Positions 1-9,106 of a stretch of DNA of 64,000 nt are shown piece by piece. This stretch comes from Rhizobiales bacterium NRL2 (GTDB lineage Bacteria > Pseudomonadota > Alphaproteobacteria > Minwuiales > Minwuiaceae). A program made the position numbers and the translations under genes. The notes beneath the pieces are model-generated. The model did not search any database. It was not told the DNA's origin and worked only from the letters and a program-made list of their open reading frames with translations. The number at the start of each line of letters is the position of its first letter. Positions within the stretch are counted from its first letter, which is position 1. The DNA lies in NCBI GenBank assembly GCA_001664005.1, contig CP016093.1:372001-436000 (forward strand), given 5' to 3'.

Positions 1-606
1 GGCGATGAAGCGCGTGCCCATGTAGGCGAGGTCGCAGCCCAGCACCTCGGCCGCGCGCAGGCCCCGCCCGTCGCCGACGCCGCCGGCCAGCACCACCGGC
101 CCGTCGAAGATGCGCCGCACGCCGCGCACGAAGGCGAAGGGGTTGGCCCAGCCGGTCTGGCCGCCCGCGCCGCCCGTCAGCAGGATCAGCCCGTCCGCGC
201 CGGCGGCGATCGCCTTCTGGGCGTGGCGCATCGAGGCGATGTCGGCCAGCACCAGCCCGCCCCAGCCATGCACCGCGTCGACGATCTTCTCCGGGCTGCC
301 GACGCTGGCGATGACCAGCGGAGGGCGATGCCTCGCCAGTACCTCCAGATCCTGCGGCAGGCGGGTATTGGTGCGGTGGACGATCAGGTTGGGCGCGATC
401 GGCGCGCTGTCCGCTCCCGTCTCCCGGCCCATGCGTTCCAGCCACTTGTCCAGTTCGTCCACGGTGCGGCAGTTGGCCGTGGGAAACGATCCGATGACCC
501 CGGCGCGGCAGGCGGCGATCACCAGTTCGGGCCCGGAGACCAGGAACATGGGCGCGGCGATCAGCGGCAGTTTCAGCCGCTCGGCGATCTCGGGAGGCAA
601 CGACAT
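1..606 (-). CDS. Nitronate monooxygenase family flavoprotein (3' end outside window)
   Basis: FMN-dependent TIM-barrel enzyme of the nitronate monooxygenase (2-nitropropane dioxygenase / FabK-like) family, which oxidises alkyl nitronates. The first 202 codons are present, starting at an ATG whose complement is 604-606, and the frame runs open off the left edge. Visible family features are the N-terminal PLIAAPMFLVSGPEL segment, GVIGSFPTANCRT, the GGAGGQTGW phosphate/FMN loop, and VVLAGGVGDGRGLRAAEVLG followed by AYMGTRFIA. It diverges from the lytic transglycosylase gene; the 95 bp between them must hold both promoters. Family assignment is firm. Substrate is not, because many members have only a weakly defined role. 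Confidence 0.88.
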   Translation of the reverse strand, partial: MSLPPEIAERLKLPLIAAPMFLVSGPELVIAACRAGVIGSFPTANCRTVDELDKWLERMGRETGADSAPIAPNLIVHRTNTRLPQDLEVLARHRPPLVIASVGSPEKIVDAVHGWGGLVLADIASMRHAQKAIAAGADGLILLTGGAGGQTGWANPFAFVRGVRRIFDGPVVLAGGVGDGRGLRAAEVLGCDLAYMGTRFIA

Positions 607-701
607 GAAAATCCTTTCCGGGCTGGCGGTCGCGACATCTTTCCCGAGCCGCCGGCCGCCGACAAGCTTGCGGTCGGCGGCGCTTCGGGTTTCATTGCGG
701 C

Positions 702-2477
702 ATGTTTGGCAGGTTGGGAATGTGGCTCGCAAGTCTCGCGCTGCTGGCGGCGGGGGCGTCGGCGGCACTGGCGGAGCCGCTGCCGCGCGTGCTTTCGGAT
801 GCCGACGCCGGACGCTATGCGCGCATCTTCGAGGCCCAGCGCCAAGGCGACTGGCGCACCGCGGACCGGCTGATCGGCGGGCTGCAGGACCGTCTGCTGC
901 TGGGCCATGTGCAGTTCCAGCGCTACATGCACCCGACCGCCTACCGCTCCGCCTATGCCGAGCTGCACCGCTGGATGAAGGCCCATGGCGACCATCCTCT
1001 GGCCGAGCGGCTGCACGCCCTGGCGCAGAAGCGGCGCATCGCCGGCTGGAAGCCGCTGCCCGGGCCGCGGGTCGCGCGGCTGGAGCTGCCGCCGGGGGTG
1101 GAGCTGCCGGCCGTGCGCCCGGCCGCCCGCGCGGAGGCCGCGGAGAGCGGCCGCACCGGTCATGACAGGGCGGTGCTGGCCCAGGTCCGGCGCAATGTGC
1201 TGCGCGACCGCATGACGGTCACCGAGAACATGCTGGACGGGCCGAGGGGGCAGGCGATGTCGCCGGCGGCGATGGCGGAGGCGCGGGCCACGCTGGCCCG
1301 GGGCCACCTGTCCAAGGCCCGTTTCGAGCGTGCGCTGAAACAGGGCGACCTGGCCCGTCAGGGCCCCGGCGGCGGCATGCGCGCCGGGTCGTTCTATGCA
1401 GGTCTGGCGCTCTGGGCCATGGGCCGGCATGCCGAATCCCACTACCGCTTCGCCGCCGCCGCCGACACGACGCCGGATCATATCGGCCACATGGGCGGGG
1501 CCGCCGACTTCTGGGCGGCGCGGGCGGCGCTGGCGGCCGGCCGCTACGCCGCCGTGGTGCCCTATCTGCGCCGGGCGGCCAGCTACAGCCGGGACATGTA
1601 CGGGCTGCTGGCCGCGCGCCAGCTTGCCGACCGCGGCGACTTCGAATGGTCGCCGCCCGGTCTCAAGGCCGCGGCGGTCGAGACGCTGATGGCCGCGAAC
1701 CCGGCGATCCGGCGGGCCATCGCCCTGACCGAAGCCGGCCAGATCGCCCGCGCCGACCTGGAGCTGCGCCGCCTGTCGCGCCGCGCGGACGCCCGCGGTT
1801 CGGCGCTGCTGATGGCGTTGTCGGCGGCGCTCGACGCCCCGGCCACGGCCTACCGCATCGCCCGCATCCGCCTGAACAGCTTCGGCGAGCGCCACGATCC
1901 GGCGCTGTTCCCGCTGCCGGACTGGCGCATCGACGAGGGGCAGCCCGTCGGCCGCGCCCTGCTGATGGCGGTGGCGCGCCGCGAATCCGGTTTCGACACC
2001 CGCGCGCGCAGCGGCCGCGGCGCCAGCGGCCTGATGCAGCTGATGCCGCGCACCGCCGACTACATCGCGCGCAAGTCCGGGCGTCCGCCGCCGGGGCGGG
2101 CGGCCCTGTTCGACGCCGAGGTGAGCCTGGAGCTGGGCCAGTCCTATCTGGCCTATCTGATGACCGCGGTGGAGCCCGACGGCAGCCTGCTGCACGTGCT
2201 GGCGGCCTACAATGCAGGGCCGGGCAATGTGCGCGAATGGCAGCGCCGCTTCGGCGACCGCGACGATCCGCTGCTGTTCCTGGAACTCATGGGGTCGCTG
2301 CAGACGCGCCTGTTCGTGCGCGACGTGCTGGCTGCCTACTGGATCTACCGCGACCGGCTGGGGTGGGAGACGCCGACGCTGGGCGAACTGGCCCAAGGGC
2401 GCTGGCCCTTCTACAGTCCGCCGCCGCGCGCCGCGGCGCCGGTCCTCATCGGAAGAGGAGGCATCGGTGCCGATTGA
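702..2477 (+). CDS. Soluble lytic murein transglycosylase (SLT domain)
   Basis: Periplasmic muramidase-like enzyme that cleaves the MurNAc-GlcNAc bond of peptidoglycan with formation of a 1,6-anhydro product. The 591-aa product starts with a signal peptide (hydrophobic stretch ending ALAEP near residue 25). An alpha-helical superhelix region follows, and the C-terminal SLT domain begins near residue 415. RRESGFD contains the predicted catalytic acid Glu428, followed by [10 protein letters not shown] and AYNAGPGNV, the classic SLT motifs. A second in-frame ATG at 720 would shorten the n-region by six residues and is equally possible. The stop overlaps the start of moaB by 11 bp, so the two are probably co-transcribed although functionally unrelated. 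Confidence 0.93.
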   Translation: MFGRLGMWLASLALLAAGASAALAEPLPRVLSDADAGRYARIFEAQRQGDWRTADRLIGGLQDRLLLGHVQFQRYMHPTAYRSAYAELHRWMKAHGDHPLAERLHALAQKRRIAGWKPLPGPRVARLELPPGVELPAVRPAARAEAAESGRTGHDRAVLAQVRRNVLRDRMTVTENMLDGPRGQAMSPAAMAEARATLARGHLSKARFERALKQGDLARQGPGGGMRAGSFYAGLALWAMGRHAESHYRFAAAADTTPDHIGHMGGAADFWAARAALAAGRYAAVVPYLRRAASYSRDMYGLLAARQLADRGDFEWSPPGLKAAAVETLMAANPAIRRAIALTEAGQIARADLELRRLSRRADARGSALLMALSAALDAPATAYRIARIRLNSFGERHDPALFPLPDWRIDEGQPVGRALLMAVARRESGFDTRARSGRGASGLMQLMPRTADYIARKSGRPPPGRAALFDAEVSLELGQSYLAYLMTAVEPDGSLLHVLAAYNAGPGNVREWQRRFGDRDDPLLFLELMGSLQTRLFVRDVLAAYWIYRDRLGWETPTLGELAQGRWPFYSPPPRAAAPVLIGRGGIGAD

Positions 2478-2994
2478 CGAGAGCCGGGACTTCGTGCCCG
2501 TGAACATCGCCGTGCTGACCGTCTCGGATACCCGCACGCCGGAAACCGACAGGTCCGGCGAAGTGCTGGTGGAGCGGCTGGAGGCGGCAGGCCACCGGCT
2601 GGCGGCGCGGTTGATCGTTGTCGACGAGCGGGCCGCGATCGCCGAACGGCTGCGGGCCTGGGCCGATGACGAGGGCGTCGACGTGGTCATCGCCACCGGC
2701 GGCACCGGGGTGACGGGCCGCGACGTGACGCCGGAGGCCCTGTCCGACGTCTGCGAAAAGGAGATCGCCGGCTTCGGCGAGCTGTTCCGCATGCTCTCCT
2801 ACGAGAAGATCGGCACCTCCACGATCCAGTCGCGCTGCGCCGCCGGCGTCGCCCGCGGCACCTACATCTTCGCCCTGCCGGGGTCGCCGGGGGCCTGCCG
2901 CGACGGCTGGGACATGATCCTGGCCACCCAGCTCGACATCCGCTTCCGTCCCTGCAACTTCGTTGAATTGCTGCCACGGCTCAGGGAAAGCTGA
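2467..2994 (+). CDS. moaB: Molybdenum cofactor biosynthesis protein B (MoaB/MogA family)
   Basis: Molybdopterin-binding protein of the MoaB/MogA fold, acting in molybdopterin adenylylation during molybdenum cofactor synthesis. I place the start at GTG 2467 because GGAGG lies just upstream (about 2456) and the family N-terminus ([20 protein letters not shown]) follows after about a dozen residues, giving 175 aa, the normal length. Diagnostic motifs are [14 protein letters not shown] (substrate loop), the [20 protein letters not shown] helix, and [13 protein letters not shown]. The gene overlaps the lytic transglycosylase stop by 11 bp, implying translational coupling. No other moa gene is in the window. 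MoaB versus MogA cannot be separated with certainty from sequence; the length favours MoaB. Confidence 0.93.
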   Translation: MPIDESRDFVPVNIAVLTVSDTRTPETDRSGEVLVERLEAAGHRLAARLIVVDERAAIAERLRAWADDEGVDVVIATGGTGVTGRDVTPEALSDVCEKEIAGFGELFRMLSYEKIGTSTIQSRCAAGVARGTYIFALPGSPGACRDGWDMILATQLDIRFRPCNFVELLPRLRES

Positions 2995-3081
2995 ACCTTT
3001 CCGGACACAAAGGGCTTGTGCGGGGACGCGGCTCCGCGCAATTCTGCGCGGCCGGGGGGCGCATGAGTGGGTAACTTGACG

Positions 3082-4245
3082 ATGAAACGACGTCTGACGG
3101 CGGTTGCGGCCGCGGCGCTGGCGCTGCTTCCGGCGGCGGCCCTGGCCGAGCTTGACGGGCCGTACCTGGCCGGCGGTGTCCTGGGCCAGCATGTCGGCGA
3201 CCGCGAACTTTCCGGCGGCGTGGCGGGCGACCTGGAAATGGCCATCGGCGCGGGCGGACTCGCGGCCTTCGGCTACCAGTTCCGCACCGGGATACGTCTG
3301 GAGACGGAGCTGAGCTACCGCCACAACCGGGCCGACAGCTTCAACGGCGCCAACGTCAACGGCTCCTTCGGCGTCCTCGGTGGCCTCGTCAATCTGGTCT
3401 GGGAGTACGACAACGATTCCGGCATCTATCCCTATGTCGGCGGCGGCATCGGCATCGCCCAGGTTCAGGCCAATGATTTCGATTTCGGCGGCGGCCGGAC
3501 CCTGGACGACGGCGCCACCGAGTTGGCCATGCAGGGCCTGGCCGGCGTCGCCTTCGCGCTGGACCCGAATCTCTCCCTGATCGCCGAGTACCGCTATTTC
3601 CGCACCGGCGAGGCCGAATTCCGCGATTCGACCGGCGCCACCATCGACGCCAGCTATGCGGCCCACACCGCGGTACTGGGCCTGCGCTACCGCTTCGGCG
3701 AGCCGCCCAGGGCCGCCCGCGCCGCGACGAGCGTGCGCGACGCCGCAGCCGCGGCCATGCCCGCCGCCAAGGGACCGAAGGAAAGCACGGCGCCCCGGCG
3801 TCTCGCGCCCGCCCGCCCGGCGGCGGCGGTCCGGCCCAGGGCCGAACCCCTGCCCAACGCCCAGGCCCGGGCCGCAGCCAGCCTGCGCCGCTCCTATGTC
3901 GTCTTCTTCGCCCTGGACAGCGCCGAGCTGGGTCCCGAGGCGCGCGAGACGGTCGCCGAGGCCAGCGACCGCGCCCGCCAGGACGGTACGGCCGTGATCG
4001 AACTGGCCGGTCACGCCGACCGCTCCGGCGATGCCGCCTACAACCGCGCCCTGTCGGAGCGTCGCGCGCGCAACACCGCCGCCGAGATCCGCAGCCACGG
4101 CGTGCAGGCGGTGATGGACATCGAGGCGCATGGCGAGACCCAGCCTCTGGTGCCGACCGCCGACGGCGTCTACGAGCCGCGCAACCGCCGCGTCGAGATC
4201 GTCCTGCAGGGCCAGGGCGATGGCCTGAACGTCAGCCGCAACTGA
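3082..4245 (+). CDS. OmpA-like outer membrane beta-barrel protein
   Basis: Outer membrane protein combining an N-terminal beta-barrel with a C-terminal peptidoglycan-binding OmpA domain, likely tethering outer membrane to cell wall. ATG 3082 gives a classical signal peptide (MKRRLTAVAAAALALLPAAALA) and 387 aa. The barrel spans about residues 25-215, with alternating aromatic strands and a closing strand LGLRYRFGEP. A Pro/Ala/Arg-rich linker of about 65 residues follows, then the OmpA domain: VVFFALDSAEL, ELAGHADRSGDAAYNRALSERRA and EPRNRRVEI are the usual diaminopimelate-binding motifs. An upstream in-frame GTG at 3067 is less likely because it would precede the signal peptide. The gene stands alone between moaB and the LexA-box gene. 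Confidence 0.92.
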   Translation: MKRRLTAVAAAALALLPAAALAELDGPYLAGGVLGQHVGDRELSGGVAGDLEMAIGAGGLAAFGYQFRTGIRLETELSYRHNRADSFNGANVNGSFGVLGGLVNLVWEYDNDSGIYPYVGGGIGIAQVQANDFDFGGGRTLDDGATELAMQGLAGVAFALDPNLSLIAEYRYFRTGEAEFRDSTGATIDASYAAHTAVLGLRYRFGEPPRAARAATSVRDAAAAAMPAAKGPKESTAPRRLAPARPAAAVRPRAEPLPNAQARAAASLRRSYVVFFALDSAELGPEARETVAEASDRARQDGTAVIELAGHADRSGDAAYNRALSERRARNTAAEIRSHGVQAVMDIEAHGETQPLVPTADGVYEPRNRRVEIVLQGQGDGLNVSRN

Positions 4246-4261
4246 TCCGCGCCATTGCCGC

Positions 4262-4290
4262 TTGACCGCGCGGCCATGCAATGGTTCCAT
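4262..4290 (+). promoter_or_regulatory. Putative sigma-70-type promoter of the SplB-like radical SAM gene
   Basis: TTGACC (4262-4267) and TTCCAT (4285-4290) are separated by 17 bp, which would place the transcript start near 4297. The -35 is good and the -10 is weak (3 of 6). Its credibility comes from the LexA-type operator that lies directly at the predicted start point. Confidence 0.4.
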
Positions 4291-4299
4291 CCGGCGATG

Positions 4300-4314
4300 G
4301 AACAAAAAAAGAAC
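4300..4314 (+). promoter_or_regulatory. LexA box (GAAC-N7-GAAC), SOS operator
   Basis: The sequence reads GAAC, seven A residues, GAAC. On the other strand this is GTTC-N7-GTTC, the direct-repeat operator recognised by alphaproteobacterial LexA. Both half-sites are perfect. The site lies 28 bp before the chosen ATG (4342) and just downstream of the predicted -10, the expected place for a repressor. This placement also argues against the earlier in-frame ATGs at 4276 and 4297, which would put the operator at the edge of or inside the coding sequence. Confidence 0.75.
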
Positions 4315-4341
4315 AAATCCCATGACGGCCACGGCTTCGAC

Positions 4342-5430
4342 ATGTCGGCGGCGGCCGGACCGGCCCAGGCCAGGGGCCGGGGGGCGCGGTCCAACCGCTC
4401 GGGCCGCTTCGAGGCCGAGGAGCGCGTCTGGATCGACGATGGCTGGACCCCGCCCGAGGAGTGGCTGGAAGGCGGCGCGGCCGTCAGAACGACCGAGACG
4501 GAGGACGCCACCCGCACCATCATCGCCCGCAACAGCTCGCCCGACATCTCCTTCGACCGCTCCATCAACCCCTATCGCGGCTGCGAGCACGGCTGCATCT
4601 ACTGCTTCGCCCGGCCGACCCACGCCTTTCTCGGGCTCTCGCCCGGCATCGATTTCGAGACGAAGCTGCTCTACAAGCCCGAGGCCGCGCGACTGCTGGA
4701 GAAGGAATTGCGCGCGCCGGGCTACCAGTGCCGCGTCATCGCCATGGGCACCAATACCGACCCCTATCAGCCGATCGAGCGCCGGCGTCAGGTCACCCGC
4801 CAGATCCTGGAGGTGCTGGCCCGCTTCGAGCATCCGGTCGGCATCGTCACCAAGTCGGCGCTGGTGACCCGCGATCTCGACATCCTGGCGCCCATGGCGG
4901 AGAAGGGTCTGGTCAAGGTGGCGCTGTCGGTGACCACGCTGGACAAGCGGCTGGCGCGCTCCATGGAGCCCCGGGCGTCCACGCCGGAGAACCGGCTGGC
5001 GGCGATCCGGGATCTCTCACGGGCCGGGGTGCGCACCGCCGTCATGGCCGCGCCGATGATCCCGTCGCTCAACGAACCGGAGATGGAAGCGATCCTGGAG
5101 CGGGCGGCCGAGGCCGGGGCCCGGGAGGCCGGATACATCCTGCTGCGCCTGCCGCTGGAGATCGCCGACCTGTTCCGCGAATGGCTGGAGAGCGAGACCC
5201 CGAACCGGGCCGGGCGCATCATGAAGCTGATCCGGGAAATGCGCGGCGGCCGGGACTACGACGCCGCCTGGGGGCGGCGCATGTCCGGCGCCGGACCCTA
5301 TGCCGAAATGATGGCGCGCCGCTTCCGCATCGCCACCCGGCGGCTGGGCCTCAACGAGGCGAAGCTGCGGCTCGATACCTCGCGTTTCCGCAAGCCGCCG
5401 GCGCCGGGGGACCAGTTCTCGCTGCTCTGA
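4342..5430 (+). CDS. PA0069/Rv2578c-family radical SAM protein (SplB-like)
   Basis: Radical S-adenosylmethionine enzyme of the COG1533 (SplB, spore-photoproduct-lyase-like) group. The 362-aa product has the RGRGARSNRSGRFE N-terminal signature of the family and a CxxxCxxC [4Fe-4S] motif, Cys81-Cys85-Cys88, in YRGCEHGCIYCFARP. MGTNTDPYQPIER and VTKSALVTRDLDIL follow, both typical of the group. True substrate is unknown for the family; DNA-lesion repair is inferred from SplB similarity only. The start was set at ATG 4342 because a perfect LexA box precedes it and the family N-terminus begins soon after. SOS control supports a DNA-damage role here. It is monocistronic, followed by a short repeat-like hairpin before the antiporter gene. 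Confidence 0.88.
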   Translation: MSAAAGPAQARGRGARSNRSGRFEAEERVWIDDGWTPPEEWLEGGAAVRTTETEDATRTIIARNSSPDISFDRSINPYRGCEHGCIYCFARPTHAFLGLSPGIDFETKLLYKPEAARLLEKELRAPGYQCRVIAMGTNTDPYQPIERRRQVTRQILEVLARFEHPVGIVTKSALVTRDLDILAPMAEKGLVKVALSVTTLDKRLARSMEPRASTPENRLAAIRDLSRAGVRTAVMAAPMIPSLNEPEMEAILERAAEAGAREAGYILLRLPLEIADLFREWLESETPNRAGRIMKLIREMRGGRDYDAAWGRRMSGAGPYAEMMARRFRIATRRLGLNEAKLRLDTSRFRKPPAPGDQFSLL

Positions 5431-5555
5431 CGAGCGGCGCAGTCCCCATCGGGGATGACAACGAGGGGAGATGGCTGCGGCGCGCATGCCGCCGCCGCAT
5501 CGTCAGGTGCGCGTCGTCAGTGCCAATTCCGCCCGAATTGCTCTAGATTGGGGCG

Positions 5556-6938
5556 ATGCACGAACAGGAGCTGATCAATCTCGCGATCGTGGCCGTGGCC
5601 GCGCTCGCCTGCGGACTGGCGTTCAGCCGGATGCGCCAGCCCGTCGTGGTCGGCTACATCGCCGCCGGCATCGTTCTGGGGCCGTCGCTGCTGGGCGTGA
5701 TCGCCGACCGCGACGAGGTCGAGTTCATCGCCGAGCTGGGCGTTCTGATGCTGCTGTTCCTGATCGGCATGGAGCTGTCGCTGCGCAGTTTCCGCCGCGT
5801 CTGGCGCCTCGCCGTCACCGTCGCTGGCCTGCAGGTGCTGCTGGGCGTGGGCGCGGCCTGGCTGATCGGCGCGGCGTCGGGCTGGACCCCTCAGGTCGCC
5901 CTGATCGTCGGCTTCGGCCTCAGCCTGTCGTCGACCGCCGTCGCCATCAAGATCCTGGAGGACATCGGCGAACTCCGCTCCGACGTCGGCCGCCTGGCCG
6001 TCGGCGTGCTGGTGGCGCAGGACCTGGCCGTGGTGCCGATGCTGATCATCGTCTCCGAGATGGGGCGGGAGGGCGCCGGACCGGCCGACGCCGCCCTGCC
6101 GGTGATCGTCGCCGTGGCCATCCTCGTCGGCGTCGTCTTCCTGCTCAGCCGGCGCAAGCGCGAGCACCTGCCCTTCGCCCACTGGATCACCGACAACGCC
6201 GATCTCGCCGCCATGGGCGGCCTCGCGATCTGTTTCGCCGGCGCGGCGGTCAGCGGCGTGCTCGGCCTGTCGCCGGCCTATGGCGCCTTCGTCGGCGGGC
6301 TGGTGGTCGGCAACACCATCGAACGCGGCAAGATGATCACCGCGGTGCAGCCGATCCAGTCGGTGCTGCTGATGGTGTTCTTCCTCTCGATCGGCTTGCT
6401 GCTCGACCTCGGGTTCATCTATGAGAACCTCGCCGTCGTGCTGGGGCTGCTGCTGCTGGTGACCCTGACCAAGACGGCGGCGAACATCGGCATCTTCCGC
6501 ATGCTGGGCGAGCCCTGGCCCCGGGCCTGGCTGGCCGGCACGGTGATCGGCCAGGTCGGCGAGTTCTCCTTCATCCTGGTGGCTGCCGGCGCGGCGGCGG
6601 GGGTGGTCGACGGCTACAGTCGGGACCTGATGACCTCGGTGATCGTCCTCAGCCTGATCTCCAGCCCTTTCGTGCTGTTCTCCGCCCGGCGGATGGCGCG
6701 GGTGAAGTGGCGGCGCGTCAGGACCTTCGAGGATTTCCTAGGCGCGGTCTATTTCCGCGGCCGGGGGCGGCGGGCGCCGGCGGCGGCCGCGCCGCGGCCG
6801 GGGCGGGTGTCGATGACGCTGGGCGACTACAGCCGGGGCGAGGTGGACCGGCTGATGCGTCGGGTCCGGCCGAAGCGCGGGGGCGCGGACGGGGACGGGC
6901 AAGACGGTTCCGGCGGCGGAGCGGCAGGGGGAGCATGA
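5556..6938 (+). CDS. CPA2-family cation:proton antiporter (KefB/Kef-type, no RCK domain)
   Basis: Inner-membrane monovalent cation/H+ exchanger of the CPA2 superfamily. The 460 residues form about 12 hydrophobic segments. Family hallmarks are GYIAAGIVLGPSLLG, a FLIGMELSL helix, SLSSTAVAIKIL, and VLVAQDLAVVPML, whose Gln-Asp pair marks the ion-translocating helix in Kef-type transporters. GQVGEFSFIL is near the C-terminus. After the membrane part there is only a short basic tail (about residues 390-460) rich in Arg, Gly and Ala. The TrkA-N/RCK nucleotide-binding domain of full KefB/KefC is absent, so gating by glutathione adducts is unlikely. The rnhB start lies 6 bp downstream, so the two genes are probably co-transcribed. 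Confidence 0.9.
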   Translation: MHEQELINLAIVAVAALACGLAFSRMRQPVVVGYIAAGIVLGPSLLGVIADRDEVEFIAELGVLMLLFLIGMELSLRSFRRVWRLAVTVAGLQVLLGVGAAWLIGAASGWTPQVALIVGFGLSLSSTAVAIKILEDIGELRSDVGRLAVGVLVAQDLAVVPMLIIVSEMGREGAGPADAALPVIVAVAILVGVVFLLSRRKREHLPFAHWITDNADLAAMGGLAICFAGAAVSGVLGLSPAYGAFVGGLVVGNTIERGKMITAVQPIQSVLLMVFFLSIGLLLDLGFIYENLAVVLGLLLLVTLTKTAANIGIFRMLGEPWPRAWLAGTVIGQVGEFSFILVAAGAAAGVVDGYSRDLMTSVIVLSLISSPFVLFSARRMARVKWRRVRTFEDFLGAVYFRGRGRRAPAAAAPRPGRVSMTLGDYSRGEVDRLMRRVRPKRGGADGDGQDGSGGGAAGGA

Positions 6939-6944
6939 GAGAAG

Positions 6945-7559
6945 ATGGCGGCGATACCCGACCGAATGCTGGAAACTGAACGCAGCCGTCTCTGGCAGGG
7001 CCCGGTGGCCGGCGTCGACGAGGCGGGCCGCGGCCCCATCGCCGGCCCGGTGGTGGCCGCCGCCGTCATCCTGCCCGAGGACTTCATGCTGGAGGGCGTC
7101 AACGATTCCAAGCTGATCGCCCCGGCGGCGCGGGAGGCGCTGGCGCTCGCCATCCGCGCGGTCGCGGTGGTCGCCGTGGGCCAGGCCTCGGTGGAGGAGA
7201 TCGACACGCTCAACATCCTGCACGCCGCCATGCTGGCCATGCAGCGCGCGATCGAGGCCCTGCCCATGCGGCCCGCCGGGGTGCTGGTCGACGGCAACCG
7301 CCTGCCCGAGCGGCTGCCCTGTCCCGGCCTGCCGGTGATCGGCGGCGACGGCACGGAACTCGCCATCGCCGCGGCCTCCATCATCGCCAAGACCGAACGC
7401 GACCGGATCATGCGGGATCTGGGCGCGCTCTATCCCGGCTACGGCCTGGAAACCCACGCCGGCTACGCCACCGAACGGCACCGCCAGGCGGTGCAGCAAC
7501 TGGGTCCCACGCCCGCCCATCGCCGGTCATTCCGCCCCGTTCGTGACATGTTCACTTGA
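6945..7559 (+). CDS. rnhB: Ribonuclease HII
   Basis: Endoribonuclease that cleaves RNA in RNA/DNA hybrids, including single ribonucleotides misincorporated in DNA. The 204-aa product has the type 2 signature VAGVDEAGRGPIAGPVV, with active-site Asp25 and Glu26. VNDSKLI, VLVDGNRLP and AAASIIAKTERDRIM supply further conserved positions, and the C-terminal GY.T..H pattern is present (AGYATERH). Length is normal for the family. A later ATG at 6966 would also leave the domain intact. It sits 6 bp after the antiporter stop and is followed by the promoter region of ccrM. Confidence 0.95.
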   Translation: MAAIPDRMLETERSRLWQGPVAGVDEAGRGPIAGPVVAAAVILPEDFMLEGVNDSKLIAPAAREALALAIRAVAVVAVGQASVEEIDTLNILHAAMLAMQRAIEALPMRPAGVLVDGNRLPERLPCPGLPVIGGDGTELAIAAASIIAKTERDRIMRDLGALYPGYGLETHAGYATERHRQAVQQLGPTPAHRRSFRPVRDMFT

Positions 7560-7573
7560 ACAACGGGCGATAA

Positions 7574-8779
<1,206 letters not shown>

Positions 8780-8852
8780 GCGGTCCCGCCTGGCGCGCGA
8801 GGGTTGGCATGGCCGGCTCGCGCGCCTTCCGAATCCGAGAAACGGCAGAATT

Positions 8853-9075
8853 GCCTGTGCACCCATCCGCGCCACGACACCGCTCCTCCCCGGAACGGGG
8901 GCCGGGGGAGGCTCGTCAAGCCCGAGGACTTCGACAGATCAATCCTCGGTTGGATTGAATCGCCAGCAGAGCTTCGGTGTCATGCCCGCCCCCGAGCGGG
9001 CATCCGGCCAGGATCATCGACTTGCGGCGAAGCCGCTCCGGACCCCCGCACAGAGGCGGGGGTGACACGCCGAGT
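8853..9075. repeat. Dispersed palindromic repeats (families D and C) between ccrM and NAD-GDH
   Basis: This 327-bp gap between two convergent genes holds two repeat units. Unit D (8853-8940) has CCTGTGCACCCATCCGCGCC, CCCCGGAACGGGG and GTCAAGCCCGAGGAC; an almost identical copy is at 60100-60180. Unit C (8979-9075) pairs CATGCCCGC/GCGGGCAT with CCCCCGC/GCGGGGG and is copied at 42130-42223 and, more loosely, at 46571-46690. No coding potential is evident. The structures could act as bidirectional transcription barriers. Confidence 0.7.
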
Positions 9076-9106
9076 GAGCGGCGGTCCAATCAGACAGCGG
9101 AAGGGT

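Noticed and set aside
4276-4341. Earlier in-frame ATGs (4276, 4297) as starts of the radical SAM gene
   Set aside because: They would place the LexA operator and promoter at the edge of or inside the coding region, and the extra residues do not match the family N-terminus.
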